DNA of 52,873 nt from CAZITB01 sp964542055 (GCA_964542055.1 CAZITB010000003.1:1-52873); one strand, 5' to 3'; counted from the stretch's first letter, positions 40,609 through 49,703 are shown. Notes: generated by a model from the sequence alone, not told the origin. A program made the numbers and translations.

Positions 40609-41066
40609 TGTCCCAGTCTAAGCAGGTATTGCTGATAGGATACGGCAACCCAGGCAGACTTGATGACGGCTTAGGTCCTGCTCTGGCAAAGGAATTTGAA
40701 AAGAAAAAGCTGCCAAGTGTCGATGTTGATGCGAACTATCAACTAACTGTTGAGGATGCATCAGCAGTGGCCAAGCATGAAATAGTTATTTTCGCCGATG
40801 CTTCAGTAAGCGGAAATGAGCCATTTTACTTTGAAGCGATTCAGCCAAAACCGGCTGTTAGTTTTTCTAGCCACAGCGTAGAACCTCAGGCTGTTCTTGC
40901 TTTGGCTCAGGAGCTCTTCGGCTCACTGGCAAAAGGCTATGTGCTTGGAATAAGAGGTTACCAGTTCAATGAATTTGGTGAGCGGTTAAGCGACAAAGCT
41001 AAAGATAATTTAAAAAAAGCAGTGGAGTTTCTTGAAAATAAAATAAAAAATGGTATTTTCGATTAG
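40608..41066 (+). CDS. hoxW: HoxW-type hydrogenase maturation endopeptidase
   Basis: A 152-residue protease of the HyaD/HycI family that removes the C-terminal tail of HoxH after nickel insertion. The N-terminal VLLIGYGNPGRLDDGLGP with its metal-binding Asp, a central IVIFADASVSGNEP, and a SSHSVEP segment with the metal-binding His are as expected. The ATG overlaps the hoxH stop by one base. Confidence 0.93.
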   Translation: MSQSKQVLLIGYGNPGRLDDGLGPALAKEFEKKKLPSVDVDANYQLTVEDASAVAKHEIVIFADASVSGNEPFYFEAIQPKPAVSFSSHSVEPQAVLALAQELFGSLAKGYVLGIRGYQFNEFGERLSDKAKDNLKKAVEFLENKIKNGIFD

Positions 41067-41111
41067 TACCAGCAGTAAACTTTAATTTCAATAGGCCCAA
41101 GGAGCATTAAT

Positions 41112-41486
41112 ATGAAAGACGGCAAAAAGGTTATTTTAGCAATTGATGATGATGCAGATATTCTGGAAGCATTGAGATTGGTACTTGAGGCCAATGGATA
41201 CGAAATGGTAGAAGCATCATCCGCCGAAGACGGTCTGAAAGTCTATAAAAAAGAAAATCCAGATCTGATCATTGTCGATTTGATGATGGAGGAAGTTGAT
41301 GCAGGTACCTGGTTTGTAAAAGAAGCTCGGCTTCTTGGCAACCAGGCTCCGATTTATATGCTCACCAGCGTAGGTGACGATTTAAACCAGATGATAAATT
41401 ATTCCGATCTCGGCATTAGCGGAGTTTTCCAGAAACCGGTTGACAATGCTTCCTTGCTTAAAATCCTTGAAAATAAACTTAAGTAA
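41112..41486 (+). CDS. Single-domain response regulator
   Basis: A 124-residue CheY-like receiver with a complete site: acidic IDDDAD after strand 1, phosphoacceptor Asp in LIIVDLMMEE, Ser/Thr in MLTSVGD, Lys in VFQKPVD. No output domain. It lies 45 nt after hoxW with AAGGAG before the ATG, so it is probably co-transcribed with the hydrogenase. It may report a redox or hydrogen signal through a partner kinase located elsewhere; that is inference. Confidence 0.88.
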   Translation: MKDGKKVILAIDDDADILEALRLVLEANGYEMVEASSAEDGLKVYKKENPDLIIVDLMMEEVDAGTWFVKEARLLGNQAPIYMLTSVGDDLNQMINYSDLGISGVFQKPVDNASLLKILENKLK

Positions 41487-41508
41487 GTTAAATTCAATTT
41501 CATCTTAA

Positions 41509-41559
41509 GTATCCCTTAAAAAGTAACGAAATAATAAGTATCGTTATTATAAGGGATAC
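41509..41559 (+). promoter_or_regulatory. Long hairpin that sequesters the ribosome binding site of the next gene
   Basis: GTATCCCTTA (41509-41518) pairs perfectly with TAAGGGATAC (41550-41559), and inside it TAACGA (41524-41529) pairs with TCGTTA (41541-41546), around an 11-nt A/T loop. AAGGGA, the likely Shine-Dalgarno of the gene at 41563, is fully in the outer stem. There is no T tract, so this is not an ordinary terminator. Confidence 0.7.
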
Positions 41560-41562
41560 AAA

Positions 41563-41955
41563 ATGTACAATAATGCTGATGACATAATTGGAATTGTTTC
41601 GCAGAAGATTTTTGATTTGCTCGCTGACGATATGGAAATGGTCATCTTTGATCAAAATCGTTGTCTTACCTCAAGCCATTCAGTTCCATTCTTTGCCACC
41701 GAATCTGTATTTCATAAACGTATAATTCAGCGGCTAGACGATGGTTATGGTCCAATAACAACTACATCTAGAGGATATGACTTGGCTGTATTTGAATTTG
41801 AAAGTTCTTGTAAGCCTTTATATGCGATGATTATAACAGAAAAAACAAGTTTTTCTGACCCTTTTGGACTGCTTGAAACTTTGATTAATCATTTCAACTC
41901 TGTCTATAGTAAAATTTCATCTCAAAATTTCTCCATTACCGCAATTTATAATTAA
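41563..41955 (+). CDS. Hypothetical protein, 130 residues
   Basis: I do not recognise this protein. It is soluble, of mixed alpha/beta character with a helical N-terminus (DDIIGIVSQKIFDLLADD), a strand-rich centre and a helical C-terminus, consistent with a small sensor or adaptor domain, but no signature residues stand out. It is the last gene of the hydrogenase strand block, follows the response regulator by 76 nt, and its ribosome binding site is enclosed in a strong hairpin, so its translation looks controlled. Confidence 0.6.
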   Translation: MYNNADDIIGIVSQKIFDLLADDMEMVIFDQNRCLTSSHSVPFFATESVFHKRIIQRLDDGYGPITTTSRGYDLAVFEFESSCKPLYAMIITEKTSFSDPFGLLETLINHFNSVYSKISSQNFSITAIYN

Positions 41956-41971
41956 TTGATTTATTCAATTC

Positions 41972-42000
41972 TTGCCTGCTATATCAATTTTTTGTATAAT
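41972..42000 (+). promoter_or_regulatory. Promoter of panD-lgt
   Basis: TTGCCT at 41972-41977, 17-nt spacer, TATAAT at 41995-42000; predicted start near 42007 with about 84 nt of leader. Confidence 0.55.
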
Positions 42001-42090
42001 CCTCGTTTTACTTATTGTACTTTCTCAGCGGGTCGATAATCTCTTGCTGAACAATATTTTACAATAAGCGTATTTTTTACAGGATTGATT

Positions 42091-42453
42091 ATGTTGATAC
42101 AGGCATTAAAAGCGAAAATTCACAGGGCAACGGTTACGGATAGCCATATCGAATATCCGGGCAGTATAGGTATAGATTCTAATCTGCTCGAAACCGCCAA
42201 CATAAATGTGTACGAAAAGGTTCTGGTTGTTGACGTCGATAATGGGGCAAGGCTGGAAACTTATGTTGTTCCAGAAGAAGCCGGTTCAGGCAAAATAGTA
42301 ATCTTAGGTGCTGCGGCTCGTTTAATTAATCCCGGCGATCTGGTCATAATTATGAATTTTGCCCTGTTTTCACCTCAAGAGATGGAATCTCATAAGCCGA
42401 TAGTTATTGTGCCTGACGAAAAAAACCAGATAAAAGAAATTATTCAAAAATAA
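42091..42453 (+). CDS. panD: Aspartate 1-decarboxylase
   Basis: A 120-residue pyruvoyl enzyme giving beta-alanine for pantothenate and CoA. The self-cleavage site is G24-S25 (IEYPGSIGID), which yields the pyruvoyl group from Ser25. Other motifs: KAKIHRATVTD at the start, and the ILGAAARLINPGDLVIIMNF stretch. ATG 42091 follows AGGA by 6 nt; an in-frame TTG at 42085 is rejected. lgt begins 2 nt downstream. Confidence 0.95.
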   Translation: MLIQALKAKIHRATVTDSHIEYPGSIGIDSNLLETANINVYEKVLVVDVDNGARLETYVVPEEAGSGKIVILGAAARLINPGDLVIIMNFALFSPQEMESHKPIVIVPDEKNQIKEIIQK

Positions 42454-42455
42454 AC

Positions 42456-43448
42456 ATGCACCCTGAACTTTTTAAAATACCTTTCACAGAATTAACCGTA
42501 AAAAGCTATGGCTTTATGCTGGTCATTGGTTTTCTTGCCGCCATTTTTCTGGTTAGAAAATTAAGTAAAGGCTTAGGCCATAACCCTGAGCATATCACAA
42601 ATGCTGCCTTATATGCCATTTTAACCGGTATAATCGGCTCTAGAATTTTCTATGTAATTCAATTCTGGGACGAAAACTTCAAGCAAAACCCGATTGAAGT
42701 TTTCTATATATGGGAGGGCGGTTTAGTCCTCTTGGGCGGAATAATCCCTGCAATTGCAGTTATAATCTGGTATTTATGGTCCAAAAAATTACCCATCAGG
42801 CAGTACATGGACATTCTGGCTGTTGCATTGACCTTGACTCTTGCCTTTGGCCGAATCGGATGCCTTCTAAACGGCTGCTGTTATGGAAAACCAGCTGAAC
42901 TTCCATGGTCGGTCAGATTTCCATACGGTTCTATACCTTATTCTTCCCAAGCCAAACCAGATTTGGAAAGAAACCGCCCTGATCCTCAACTCAACCTGCC
43001 TGATAATTATTATTTTCAGTTTTTCGATGATCAAGGAACCCCACGCTCAATGCTGTTGCCCGAAAACAAATTAACGGATCAGCAAAAACATTTTCTCATT
43101 GAACATGATTTACATCGCTGTTTACCCGTCCATCCAACACAGGTTTATTCTTCATTATTCAACGGATTTCTGCTTTTTGTGATCCTTTTCTTTTTCTGGA
43201 AAAGAGGTATAAAACTGGAAAAGGAAAACAAATTTTCAGCTATTCACAAACCGGGCACCACGTTCGCCCTGATGTTCATTTTATATGGCACCGGCAGGTT
43301 TATCGTTGAATTTTTCCGGGATGATAACCCCTATGAAGTAGCTGCACTAACGATATCTCAGCTCATAGGCATTGGAATGGTCATTACTGGCATAGGCTTT
43401 TTTGCCGTATTCACTTCACTCAAAAGCGATCAGCAGATAAAAACTTAG
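42456..43448 (+). CDS. lgt: Prolipoprotein diacylglyceryl transferase
   Basis: A 330-residue inner membrane enzyme that puts the diacylglyceryl group on lipobox cysteines. It has about seven membrane helices, the signature arginine region AFGRIGCLLNGCCYGKP, HPTQVYSSLFNGF, and TGRFIVEFFRDD. There is an insertion of about 60 hydrophilic residues between the signature and the HPTQ motif, a feature of the non-proteobacterial branch. No clear ribosome binding site; coupling to panD (2 nt apart) is likely. The end overlaps the convergent U32 gene by 4 nt. Confidence 0.94.
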   Translation: MHPELFKIPFTELTVKSYGFMLVIGFLAAIFLVRKLSKGLGHNPEHITNAALYAILTGIIGSRIFYVIQFWDENFKQNPIEVFYIWEGGLVLLGGIIPAIAVIIWYLWSKKLPIRQYMDILAVALTLTLAFGRIGCLLNGCCYGKPAELPWSVRFPYGSIPYSSQAKPDLERNRPDPQLNLPDNYYFQFFDDQGTPRSMLLPENKLTDQQKHFLIEHDLHRCLPVHPTQVYSSLFNGFLLFVILFFFWKRGIKLEKENKFSAIHKPGTTFALMFILYGTGRFIVEFFRDDNPYEVAALTISQLIGIGMVITGIGFFAVFTSLKSDQQIKT

Positions 43449-44644
43449 TCAGCCGGTACAATTTTAAACAATTTATCGTTCACCCTTACTCTCTTGGGAA
43501 CCGGAAAAGTAACCTTACCTTTGCTTATATTTGCAATCTCCTGCTGCTGAATATCTCTGAGCTGCCCAATTTGAAATTCCAGAACCCCGGTAGTTGGCCC
43601 ATGAATTTGAACCTTATCACCAACCGAAAGTTCACTTGCCTGCACATTCGCATAAGCGATCCCTATTTTCGGATAATAATTAATTATTTTACCAACCGCC
43701 ACTTTCCGTTCGGTAGCCGCTGAACCTTCAACCCTGGTATAATCTTTTCCTGCCGGCCTCCCAAGATAAAAACCTGTCGAAAAACCGCGATTATAAACCT
43801 TGCGAACATCATTCATCAGCGAGCTTTTGAATTCCTTGGAATACTGGTTTCGTTTAATTGCATCGATGGCTTGTCTGTAAGCTTTGGTAACGGTGAAAAT
43901 ATATTCCGGTGAACGCGAACGGCCTTCGATCTTAAAACAATCAATTCCAGCATCTACCAATTTATCAAGAATCGGCAAAGCGCAAATATCCTTCGGGCTC
44001 AATACAAACCCACAGCCAATTTCCATCTCCTTATCCTCCTCGACATCTTTTATAACGTACTTTCTTCGGCAGGGCTGGTAACAATCCCCCCGATTGGCAG
44101 AAGCTTCGAAAAGATGTTCAGACATATAGCATCTACCTGAAACGGAAATGCACATCGCCCCATGAACAAAAGCCTCAATTTCTATCGGGCTTTGCTCTTT
44201 GATAGCTTTTATCTGTTTAAGATTCAATTCTCTCGCCAGAACAACCCGTTCAGCTCCCAAACCGGCGAAAAACTTAACCGCTTCAATATTGGAAACATTG
44301 GCTTGGGTCGAAATATGAACAGCTATCTTTTTCGAAATCGCCTTTTGTATTACTGCTAAATCGCTGCAGATTACAGCGTCTGCATTTGCCAGTTTTACTT
44401 TGTCAAGGATCTGCTCAACTTGCGAAAGTTCATTGTCATATACAATTGTATTTAGTGTAACAAAAACCTTAACTTTCTTATCATGAGCAGCCTGGACTAT
44501 CTCAGGCAAATCATCTAATTCGATACCTTTGGAATTTACCCGCATATTGAGTTGACCAATGCCGAAATAGACCGAATCCGCTCCCGCTTCCACAGCGGCT
44601 ATAAACGAAGTTCTATCCCGAACCGGAGCTAATAATTCACACAT
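43445..44644 (-). CDS. U32-family peptidase-like protein (TrhP/YegQ type)
   Basis: A 399-residue protein of the U32 family. LLAPVRDRTSFIAAVEAGADSVYFG at the start and the conserved Cys-rich core (FVHGAMCISVSGRCYMSEHL, SANRGDCYQPCRRKY), together with KIEGRSRSPEYI, match the family. Some members (TrhP/YegQ, RlhA, UbiU/V) are Fe-S proteins in tRNA or rRNA hydroxylation or anaerobic ubiquinone synthesis; the RGDCYQPCRRKY form is nearest TrhP-like proteins. Assignment beyond family is uncertain. Confidence 0.9.
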   Translation of the reverse strand: MCELLAPVRDRTSFIAAVEAGADSVYFGIGQLNMRVNSKGIELDDLPEIVQAAHDKKVKVFVTLNTIVYDNELSQVEQILDKVKLANADAVICSDLAVIQKAISKKIAVHISTQANVSNIEAVKFFAGLGAERVVLARELNLKQIKAIKEQSPIEIEAFVHGAMCISVSGRCYMSEHLFEASANRGDCYQPCRRKYVIKDVEEDKEMEIGCGFVLSPKDICALPILDKLVDAGIDCFKIEGRSRSPEYIFTVTKAYRQAIDAIKRNQYSKEFKSSLMNDVRKVYNRGFSTGFYLGRPAGKDYTRVEGSAATERKVAVGKIINYYPKIGIAYANVQASELSVGDKVQIHGPTTGVLEFQIGQLRDIQQQEIANISKGKVTFPVPKRVRVNDKLFKIVPAD

Positions 44645-44731
44645 CTCTGAGCATCTCTAATAATTGAAAAACATAAACAAATTTACATTATTTGATCTTT
44701 AACTTCAACAAATAAAAAGAGTTAAATTAAC

Positions 44732-44759
44732 TTGCCTTGAATTTATTTTACGTTAAAAT
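44732..44759 (+). promoter_or_regulatory. Promoter of tatC
   Basis: TTGCCT at 44732-44737, 16-nt spacer, TAAAAT at 44754-44759. The predicted start, about 44766, lies only some 5 nt before the ATG. Confidence 0.5.
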
Positions 44760-44770
44760 ATCAAACTGAT

Positions 44771-45529
44771 ATGCCCGAAAATGTAAAAGAAAACTTTAAA
44801 TCAATGTCACTTGGCGAACATCTTGAAGAGCTTCGCCTGCGTATCCTTCTTGCACTTGCCGGACTTGTAATTACAACAATCATTTCGCTTTTGTTCAGCA
44901 AACACATCATTACTTTTCTGACCGCTCCGTACCACAAAGTGATGGTATCGTTAGGTGAACAGCCATACCTGAATTTTTTTGCACCTGCAGAAGGTTTCAT
45001 AATTTATTTGCGTATTGCCTTAATTTCAGGGGTAATTATCGCATCTCCCTGGATTATTTACCAGATATGGCTTTTTATTGCCGCGGGACTATATAAAAAC
45101 GAAAAAGCCATAGTCTATAAAGCAGTTCCTCTGTGCACGATTCTTTTCATTCTCGGCTCACTTTTTTGCGTTTTTGTAGCGGCTCCGGTAACTCTGGACT
45201 TCTTTGTCAGGTTCAATAAATATTTCTACGAAAATGCCCGCTCAAACTTCAAATTTCACGATTACATCAGCTATGTAATAAACCTGATACTGGTTTTCGG
45301 AATAGCTTTCCAGACCCCCATAGTGGTTCTGATACTTAATTGGACAGGATTGGTAACTCTCCAGCAATTCAAAAGCTGGCGGAAATACGTGCTGCTGATA
45401 GTTTTCATCATAGCCGCCATATTAACTCCCCCCGGCCCGGTCATTCAGCTAATTCTGGCGACACCGATGTACCTGCTTTATGAGTTGGGTATATTGCTCA
45501 GTATGCTGAACAAGAAAAAAGCTGTTTAA
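44771..45529 (+). CDS. tatC: Twin-arginine translocase subunit TatC
   Basis: A 252-residue polytopic membrane protein with six predicted helices, the receptor for Tat signal peptides. The N-terminal SLGEHLEELRLRI, with the signal-binding Glu, is plain, and FFAPAEGFIIYLRIAL and PWIIYQIW are typical. No ribosome binding site precedes ATG 44771 and the promoter is very close, so the mRNA could be leaderless. tatA lies next to it but on the opposite strand, 3 nt from its stop. Confidence 0.96.
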   Translation: MPENVKENFKSMSLGEHLEELRLRILLALAGLVITTIISLLFSKHIITFLTAPYHKVMVSLGEQPYLNFFAPAEGFIIYLRIALISGVIIASPWIIYQIWLFIAAGLYKNEKAIVYKAVPLCTILFILGSLFCVFVAAPVTLDFFVRFNKYFYENARSNFKFHDYISYVINLILVFGIAFQTPIVVLILNWTGLVTLQQFKSWRKYVLLIVFIIAAILTPPGPVIQLILATPMYLLYELGILLSMLNKKKAV

Positions 45530-45532
45530 AAA

Positions 45533-45787
45533 TTAAGCTTCTTCCTTTTCTTCAGGTGATTTTATGTCTTCAGAATCAACCTTTTTGACAGTATTGTCCT
45601 GCTTGCCAGCGTTTTCAATATCTTCTTCTATCTCATTTAAGCCGTTTTTAAACGCGGTCAGACTTTTACCTACACTTTTCGCAATTTCCGGTAGTCTTTT
45701 GCCGAATATTAACAAAGCAATAACCAGGATAATTATCAGCTGCCAGTATCCTACTACACCTGCGATAATTGGTGACAAAATTGTCAT
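45533..45787 (-). CDS. tatA: Twin-arginine translocase subunit TatA/TatB-like
   Basis: An 84-residue protein with an N-terminal membrane helix (WQLIIILVIALLIFG), the hinge FGKRLPEIAKSVGKSL and an amphipathic helix, then an acidic tail. The FGKRLPE hinge favours TatA over TatB. AAGGAG precedes ATG 45787. It ends 3 nt from the convergent tatC, and follows the M16 protease gene on its own strand by 61 nt. Confidence 0.95.
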   Translation of the reverse strand: MTILSPIIAGVVGYWQLIIILVIALLIFGKRLPEIAKSVGKSLTAFKNGLNEIEEDIENAGKQDNTVKKVDSEDIKSPEEKEEA

Positions 45788-45848
45788 ATAATTCTCCTTA
45801 TCTTCATATATACTTTGAAAATAACAATTTACAAAGCTTCAGTCAAGA

Positions 45849-48623
45849 CTAAAATTCATCTTCAATAACTGTAACCGGACCGATCTGCTCAAGCTCACCT
45901 TTGAGCTTTTGGGCATCACCGACCACCACAACAACCATTTTCTCAGGATCAATCTCACTAACAAGATTCATACAGTCAGAGAAATCTGTCTCCCTCACAG
46001 ATTCAAGCAATCTATCCAGGTAGTCCTTTTTCAACCCCTCAGATTCGATCAGCCACAAATCCTGCGCTACTTGCTGGGGAGTTTCACGATTCAGCACAAA
46101 ACTGCCCGCAATATAAGACTTACTTTGAGCCAATTCCTCGCTGGTTGGCATGATATTTTTCAACTTTACTACTTCATCAATCAACGCTTTTACCGCGTCA
46201 TGGGTTGTTTCTGTCTTACTGAATGTCTGCATTTTAAACTCGCCGGATACATCCTTGGCGAAAAATCCACCCCATACAGCGTAAGTCAAACCTTTGTCAA
46301 CCCTGATGGACCTATTGAGCCTGCTGTTGAATCCGAATCCAAAATAATCAGAAACTACCCGACTGGTAAAATATTCAGGCTGCTGCTTTCTTGTAATTCC
46401 CAGCTGACCCACACGAATTTGCGTTTGTACGCTGCCGGGATTGTCAATCAAATAAACATGTGTCGGCTGATTAATTAACTTTACTTCCGGCTTTTTCTTT
46501 AAGGTAACTTTAGTACTTTTCCAATCGCCAAAATGCTTCTGAGCAATTTCAAAAGCCTTCTGGGGTTCAATGTCCCCGGCAAAGATCAAAGTTTTATCTT
46601 CAGGCCTGTTCAGATATCTGCTCCACCAGCCTTTACACGATTCCGCCGAAAGCCCTTTTACATCATTGATATCACCTGTCGCCGTTCGACTGTATGGATG
46701 CTCTCCATATACCGCCTTGCGGAAATACTTATCTGCGATGTACTCGGGCGACTGAGACTCAACTGCCAACGAAGTAAGCAGCTTCTCCTGCTGTTTTTCA
46801 AATTCCTGCTCAGCAAAAACCGGATTGCGAATGACCTCGGCCATTAACTCAACTGCTTTTGCCGCTTGATTACTCAAAGAACTCACCGAAACACTGCTGT
46901 TATCAATTCCGCCCGAAGCGTTCAAAGAAATTGCACGTTTATCCAGCTCCAAAGCCAATTCCTGGGCAGAATAATTTTTCGTACCTTTATCCAGCAAACT
47001 CATAGCCATTGACGATGTACCCGGTTTTTCATCTGACCAGCCGCCATACATGCTCCCAAAATGAACCGTTACAAAGGGAACCTCAGAATTGGGCACAACC
47101 ATTACTTTCAAACCATTCTCAAGAACTTTCATTTTCGTTTCGAAAGCAATATCAGAATCTCCGCTTGTTGCGATCGGCGGTTTTTCCGGATACCCATCAG
47201 GCCTCTTGCTATCACCCCGGGCAGGTTCAGGCGAAACAGTTTCCTTTTCGGCAGTTACCTGCGAATTTTCCTGCCCGTGGCTCTTGCTCGAAAACGGCCC
47301 TGTTATATTTTTCTTTATCTGCAACCGGAATACTTTATCTTCCGTCAAATACTTTTTTGCAACTCGTTTAATATCATCAACTGTAACTTTCCTAATTTCA
47401 TCATTGATCGTATTGACCCGGCTTGTGTCACCTAACTCCAGAGTCGCATAACCCAGCAATTTAGCCTTATTCTCAATAGAAAGATTATTAACCGTCTGAT
47501 CGCGCAGCATCTGGTTTTTGGCTTTTTCCAGATCGGCTTCGCTCACACCTTCTTGGCGTATCTTTGCAATTTGACCTTCAAGCACCGAAATCACTTTGTT
47601 AGGATCACAGCCATTGGGATTCAAAGCCGCGCCGGCACCGAACAAACCCGCCTGCTCAAGTGCAAATGTCCCAGCCTCTGCTCCAACTGACATCCGTGTT
47701 TCAACCAGTTCTTTATAAATAATGCTGCTGTCTCCCTCGCCCCAGATGCTTGCCAAAAGTTCAAGCACAATAGAATCTTCATGCCGTGACGGAACAGTCA
47801 ACCAGCCAATTCCCGCAACAGGCGCAGGTGCTCTTTCGTCATCAATTATGATCTCCCGCGGCTCATTTGGAACCGGCTCTCGAACTTGCACGCCTTCGGG
47901 TTTCTTATGAGAATCTATCCATTCGAAATTTTTCCTGCTAAGTTCAAGTGCCTTTTCATGCTCAACGGCACCTACAATTATTAAAGTAGCGTTTTGAGGC
48001 CCATAGTATTTCATCCAGAAATCCCGAAGCTCACCGACCGTACTTGCCCGCAAATGAGAAATCTGACCAATCGGCATCCACTGATAAGGATGAACGTCAA
48101 ACACATTATCAAAAAGTTTTTCCCACGCGGTGCCGTAAGGCTTATTCAATTTCATTCGCAATTCTTCTTCGACTACCTTGCGTTCTGTATCGAAATTTTC
48201 CTGGTTTATATCAAGAAATGCCATCCTTTCAGCTTCCAGCCATAACGCAAGTTCAAGCTGCTCCGCCGGCAAAGTCTCCAGGTAAACAGTCTTATCAAAA
48301 CTTGTATAACCATTAACTCTGCCGCCAACTGACCGCAGCAAGCTGAAATGCTCTTCAGGGCCTGTCCGCTGTGAACCCCTGAACATCATATGTTCGAACA
48401 TATGTGCAAATCCCTGCCTGTTCGGGTCTTCGTCTTTACTTCCTACATGATACCAGACCTGCACAGCAACAATAGGCGCCGAAAAATCCTCCAGCGTTAT
48501 CACTGTCAAACCATTATCCAGTTTTGTGCTTCGATAATCGAAAGTTTTTTTGTGATTTTCTGCGGCAAATAAACTGCCTGCAGAAATTGCCGTTACTATC
48601 AGTGCCGAAATTAACTTACGCAT
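45849..48623 (-). CDS. M16-family zinc protease, two-halved, exported
   Basis: A 924-residue pitrilysin-type peptidase with a signal peptide (MRKLISALIVTAISAGSLFAA). The N-terminal half holds the inverted zinc motif H74-x-x-E77-H78 (HMFEHMMFRG) and the distal Glu around 153-154 (VEEELRMK). The C-terminal half repeats the fold without the motif, as in the processing-peptidase type, with a Pro/Glu/Ser-rich linker at about 450-490. It probably degrades peptides in the periplasm. GGAG precedes the ATG; it lies 16 nt after sppA in one operon. Confidence 0.93.
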   Translation of the reverse strand: MRKLISALIVTAISAGSLFAAENHKKTFDYRSTKLDNGLTVITLEDFSAPIVAVQVWYHVGSKDEDPNRQGFAHMFEHMMFRGSQRTGPEEHFSLLRSVGGRVNGYTSFDKTVYLETLPAEQLELALWLEAERMAFLDINQENFDTERKVVEEELRMKLNKPYGTAWEKLFDNVFDVHPYQWMPIGQISHLRASTVGELRDFWMKYYGPQNATLIIVGAVEHEKALELSRKNFEWIDSHKKPEGVQVREPVPNEPREIIIDDERAPAPVAGIGWLTVPSRHEDSIVLELLASIWGEGDSSIIYKELVETRMSVGAEAGTFALEQAGLFGAGAALNPNGCDPNKVISVLEGQIAKIRQEGVSEADLEKAKNQMLRDQTVNNLSIENKAKLLGYATLELGDTSRVNTINDEIRKVTVDDIKRVAKKYLTEDKVFRLQIKKNITGPFSSKSHGQENSQVTAEKETVSPEPARGDSKRPDGYPEKPPIATSGDSDIAFETKMKVLENGLKVMVVPNSEVPFVTVHFGSMYGGWSDEKPGTSSMAMSLLDKGTKNYSAQELALELDKRAISLNASGGIDNSSVSVSSLSNQAAKAVELMAEVIRNPVFAEQEFEKQQEKLLTSLAVESQSPEYIADKYFRKAVYGEHPYSRTATGDINDVKGLSAESCKGWWSRYLNRPEDKTLIFAGDIEPQKAFEIAQKHFGDWKSTKVTLKKKPEVKLINQPTHVYLIDNPGSVQTQIRVGQLGITRKQQPEYFTSRVVSDYFGFGFNSRLNRSIRVDKGLTYAVWGGFFAKDVSGEFKMQTFSKTETTHDAVKALIDEVVKLKNIMPTSEELAQSKSYIAGSFVLNRETPQQVAQDLWLIESEGLKKDYLDRLLESVRETDFSDCMNLVSEIDPEKMVVVVVGDAQKLKGELEQIGPVTVIEDEF

Positions 48624-48639
48624 GTTACTCCAAAACTAA

Positions 48640-49620
48640 TTATTGTTTTCCATTCCATAAATACATCAACTCGGGGGTCAAAAGCTTATAAATTGTTGAT
48701 GAATCGAAGCTAAACGAACTTCTTGCACTGCTTGCAAAAATATTCGAAAAGCTAAAGGGTCTTTTATACTGAACAACTTTCGCATTCTCCAAACCCAAAT
48801 CTTCCATCAAAATACTTAAAGCATTTTCAAAGTATCCCAGCTGATCAACTAAGCCTCTACTTTGCGCCTCATCAGCGAAATAAATACTTCCATCTGCCAA
48901 TGCTGTAACTTCATCCATGGTCAAATTTTCACGGCCCTGATCGACAAGCTTTGTAAACCTGTCATACGCCGGTTCTATGACTTTGTTGTAAAGATAAACT
49001 TTTTCTTCCTCGCCTAATTCCCTGAAGATATTAGGCCAATCTTTCCGTTCGCCGCTTTTAATCGTTGTTGCCGATATCCCAAGCTTTTCATTCAATAGCT
49101 TACTGATATCAAAATGACCCATTATTACTCCGATAGAACCTGTAATGGTGGTAGGGGACGCAACTATTTTATCACAAGCAACCGCGATATAATACCCGCC
49201 GGATGTCGCCAAACCATCCATGTAACATATGACAGGCTTGCCGGTTTGTTCTTTATATCTTTTGATAAAATGATGAATATTGTCGCTGGAAGAAACTCCG
49301 CCGCCCGGGGTGTTTACCTTTAAAACTAACCCTTTTACAGAATCGTCCCATTTAGCCGACTCAATTTGGTCTTTAACAGCGACCTCACTGTCATGACTTA
49401 TTATTCCATCAAGGTTGATTATAGCGATTTTTTTACTTTCTGGACCACGCACAATTGTCTCTTCAATGAGACCGGTATCACTGCCTCCTGCTACCATAAT
49501 CCCTAACCCTATAACCGCAAAAAGCAGGAAAAAATTAGCTATAATTGATAATACAAACAGAACATTAATAATTATTCTTCCCCAGCTTCTTTTTTTCTGT
49601 GGATAATCGTAGTTACTCAT
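48640..49620 (-). CDS. sppA: Signal peptide peptidase SppA (S49 family)
   Basis: A 326-residue short-form SppA with one N-terminal membrane helix (about 15-45). The catalytic pair is S140 (DGLATSGGYYIA) and K188 (TTIKSGERKDW). IAIINLDGIIS, KVNTPGGGVSSSD and SPTTITGSIGVI are further family segments. It degrades cleaved signal peptides in the membrane. GGAGG precedes ATG 49620. The M16 protease downstream likely shares the transcript and could continue the breakdown. Confidence 0.95.
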   Translation of the reverse strand: MSNYDYPQKKRSWGRIIINVLFVLSIIANFFLLFAVIGLGIMVAGGSDTGLIEETIVRGPESKKIAIINLDGIISHDSEVAVKDQIESAKWDDSVKGLVLKVNTPGGGVSSSDNIHHFIKRYKEQTGKPVICYMDGLATSGGYYIAVACDKIVASPTTITGSIGVIMGHFDISKLLNEKLGISATTIKSGERKDWPNIFRELGEEEKVYLYNKVIEPAYDRFTKLVDQGRENLTMDEVTALADGSIYFADEAQSRGLVDQLGYFENALSILMEDLGLENAKVVQYKRPFSFSNIFASSARSSFSFDSSTIYKLLTPELMYLWNGKQ

Positions 49621-49660
49621 TAGTTTTCCTCCATCAAGTTAAAATTTTTATATATTTGCG

Positions 49661-49688
49661 ATTATAAATAATTTGAATTAATGGTCAA
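49661..49688 (-). promoter_or_regulatory. Promoter of sppA-M16
   Basis: On the minus strand TTGACC (49688-49683), 16-nt spacer, TATAAT (49666-49661), predicting a start near 49654 with a leader of about 34 nt. Confidence 0.65.
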
Positions 49689-49703
49689 TATTTTTATCAG
49701 AAG

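Noticed and set aside
41509..41559. Rho-independent terminator after the response regulator
   Set aside because: The stem is strong but there is no T tract, and the right arm contains the ribosome binding site of the next gene.
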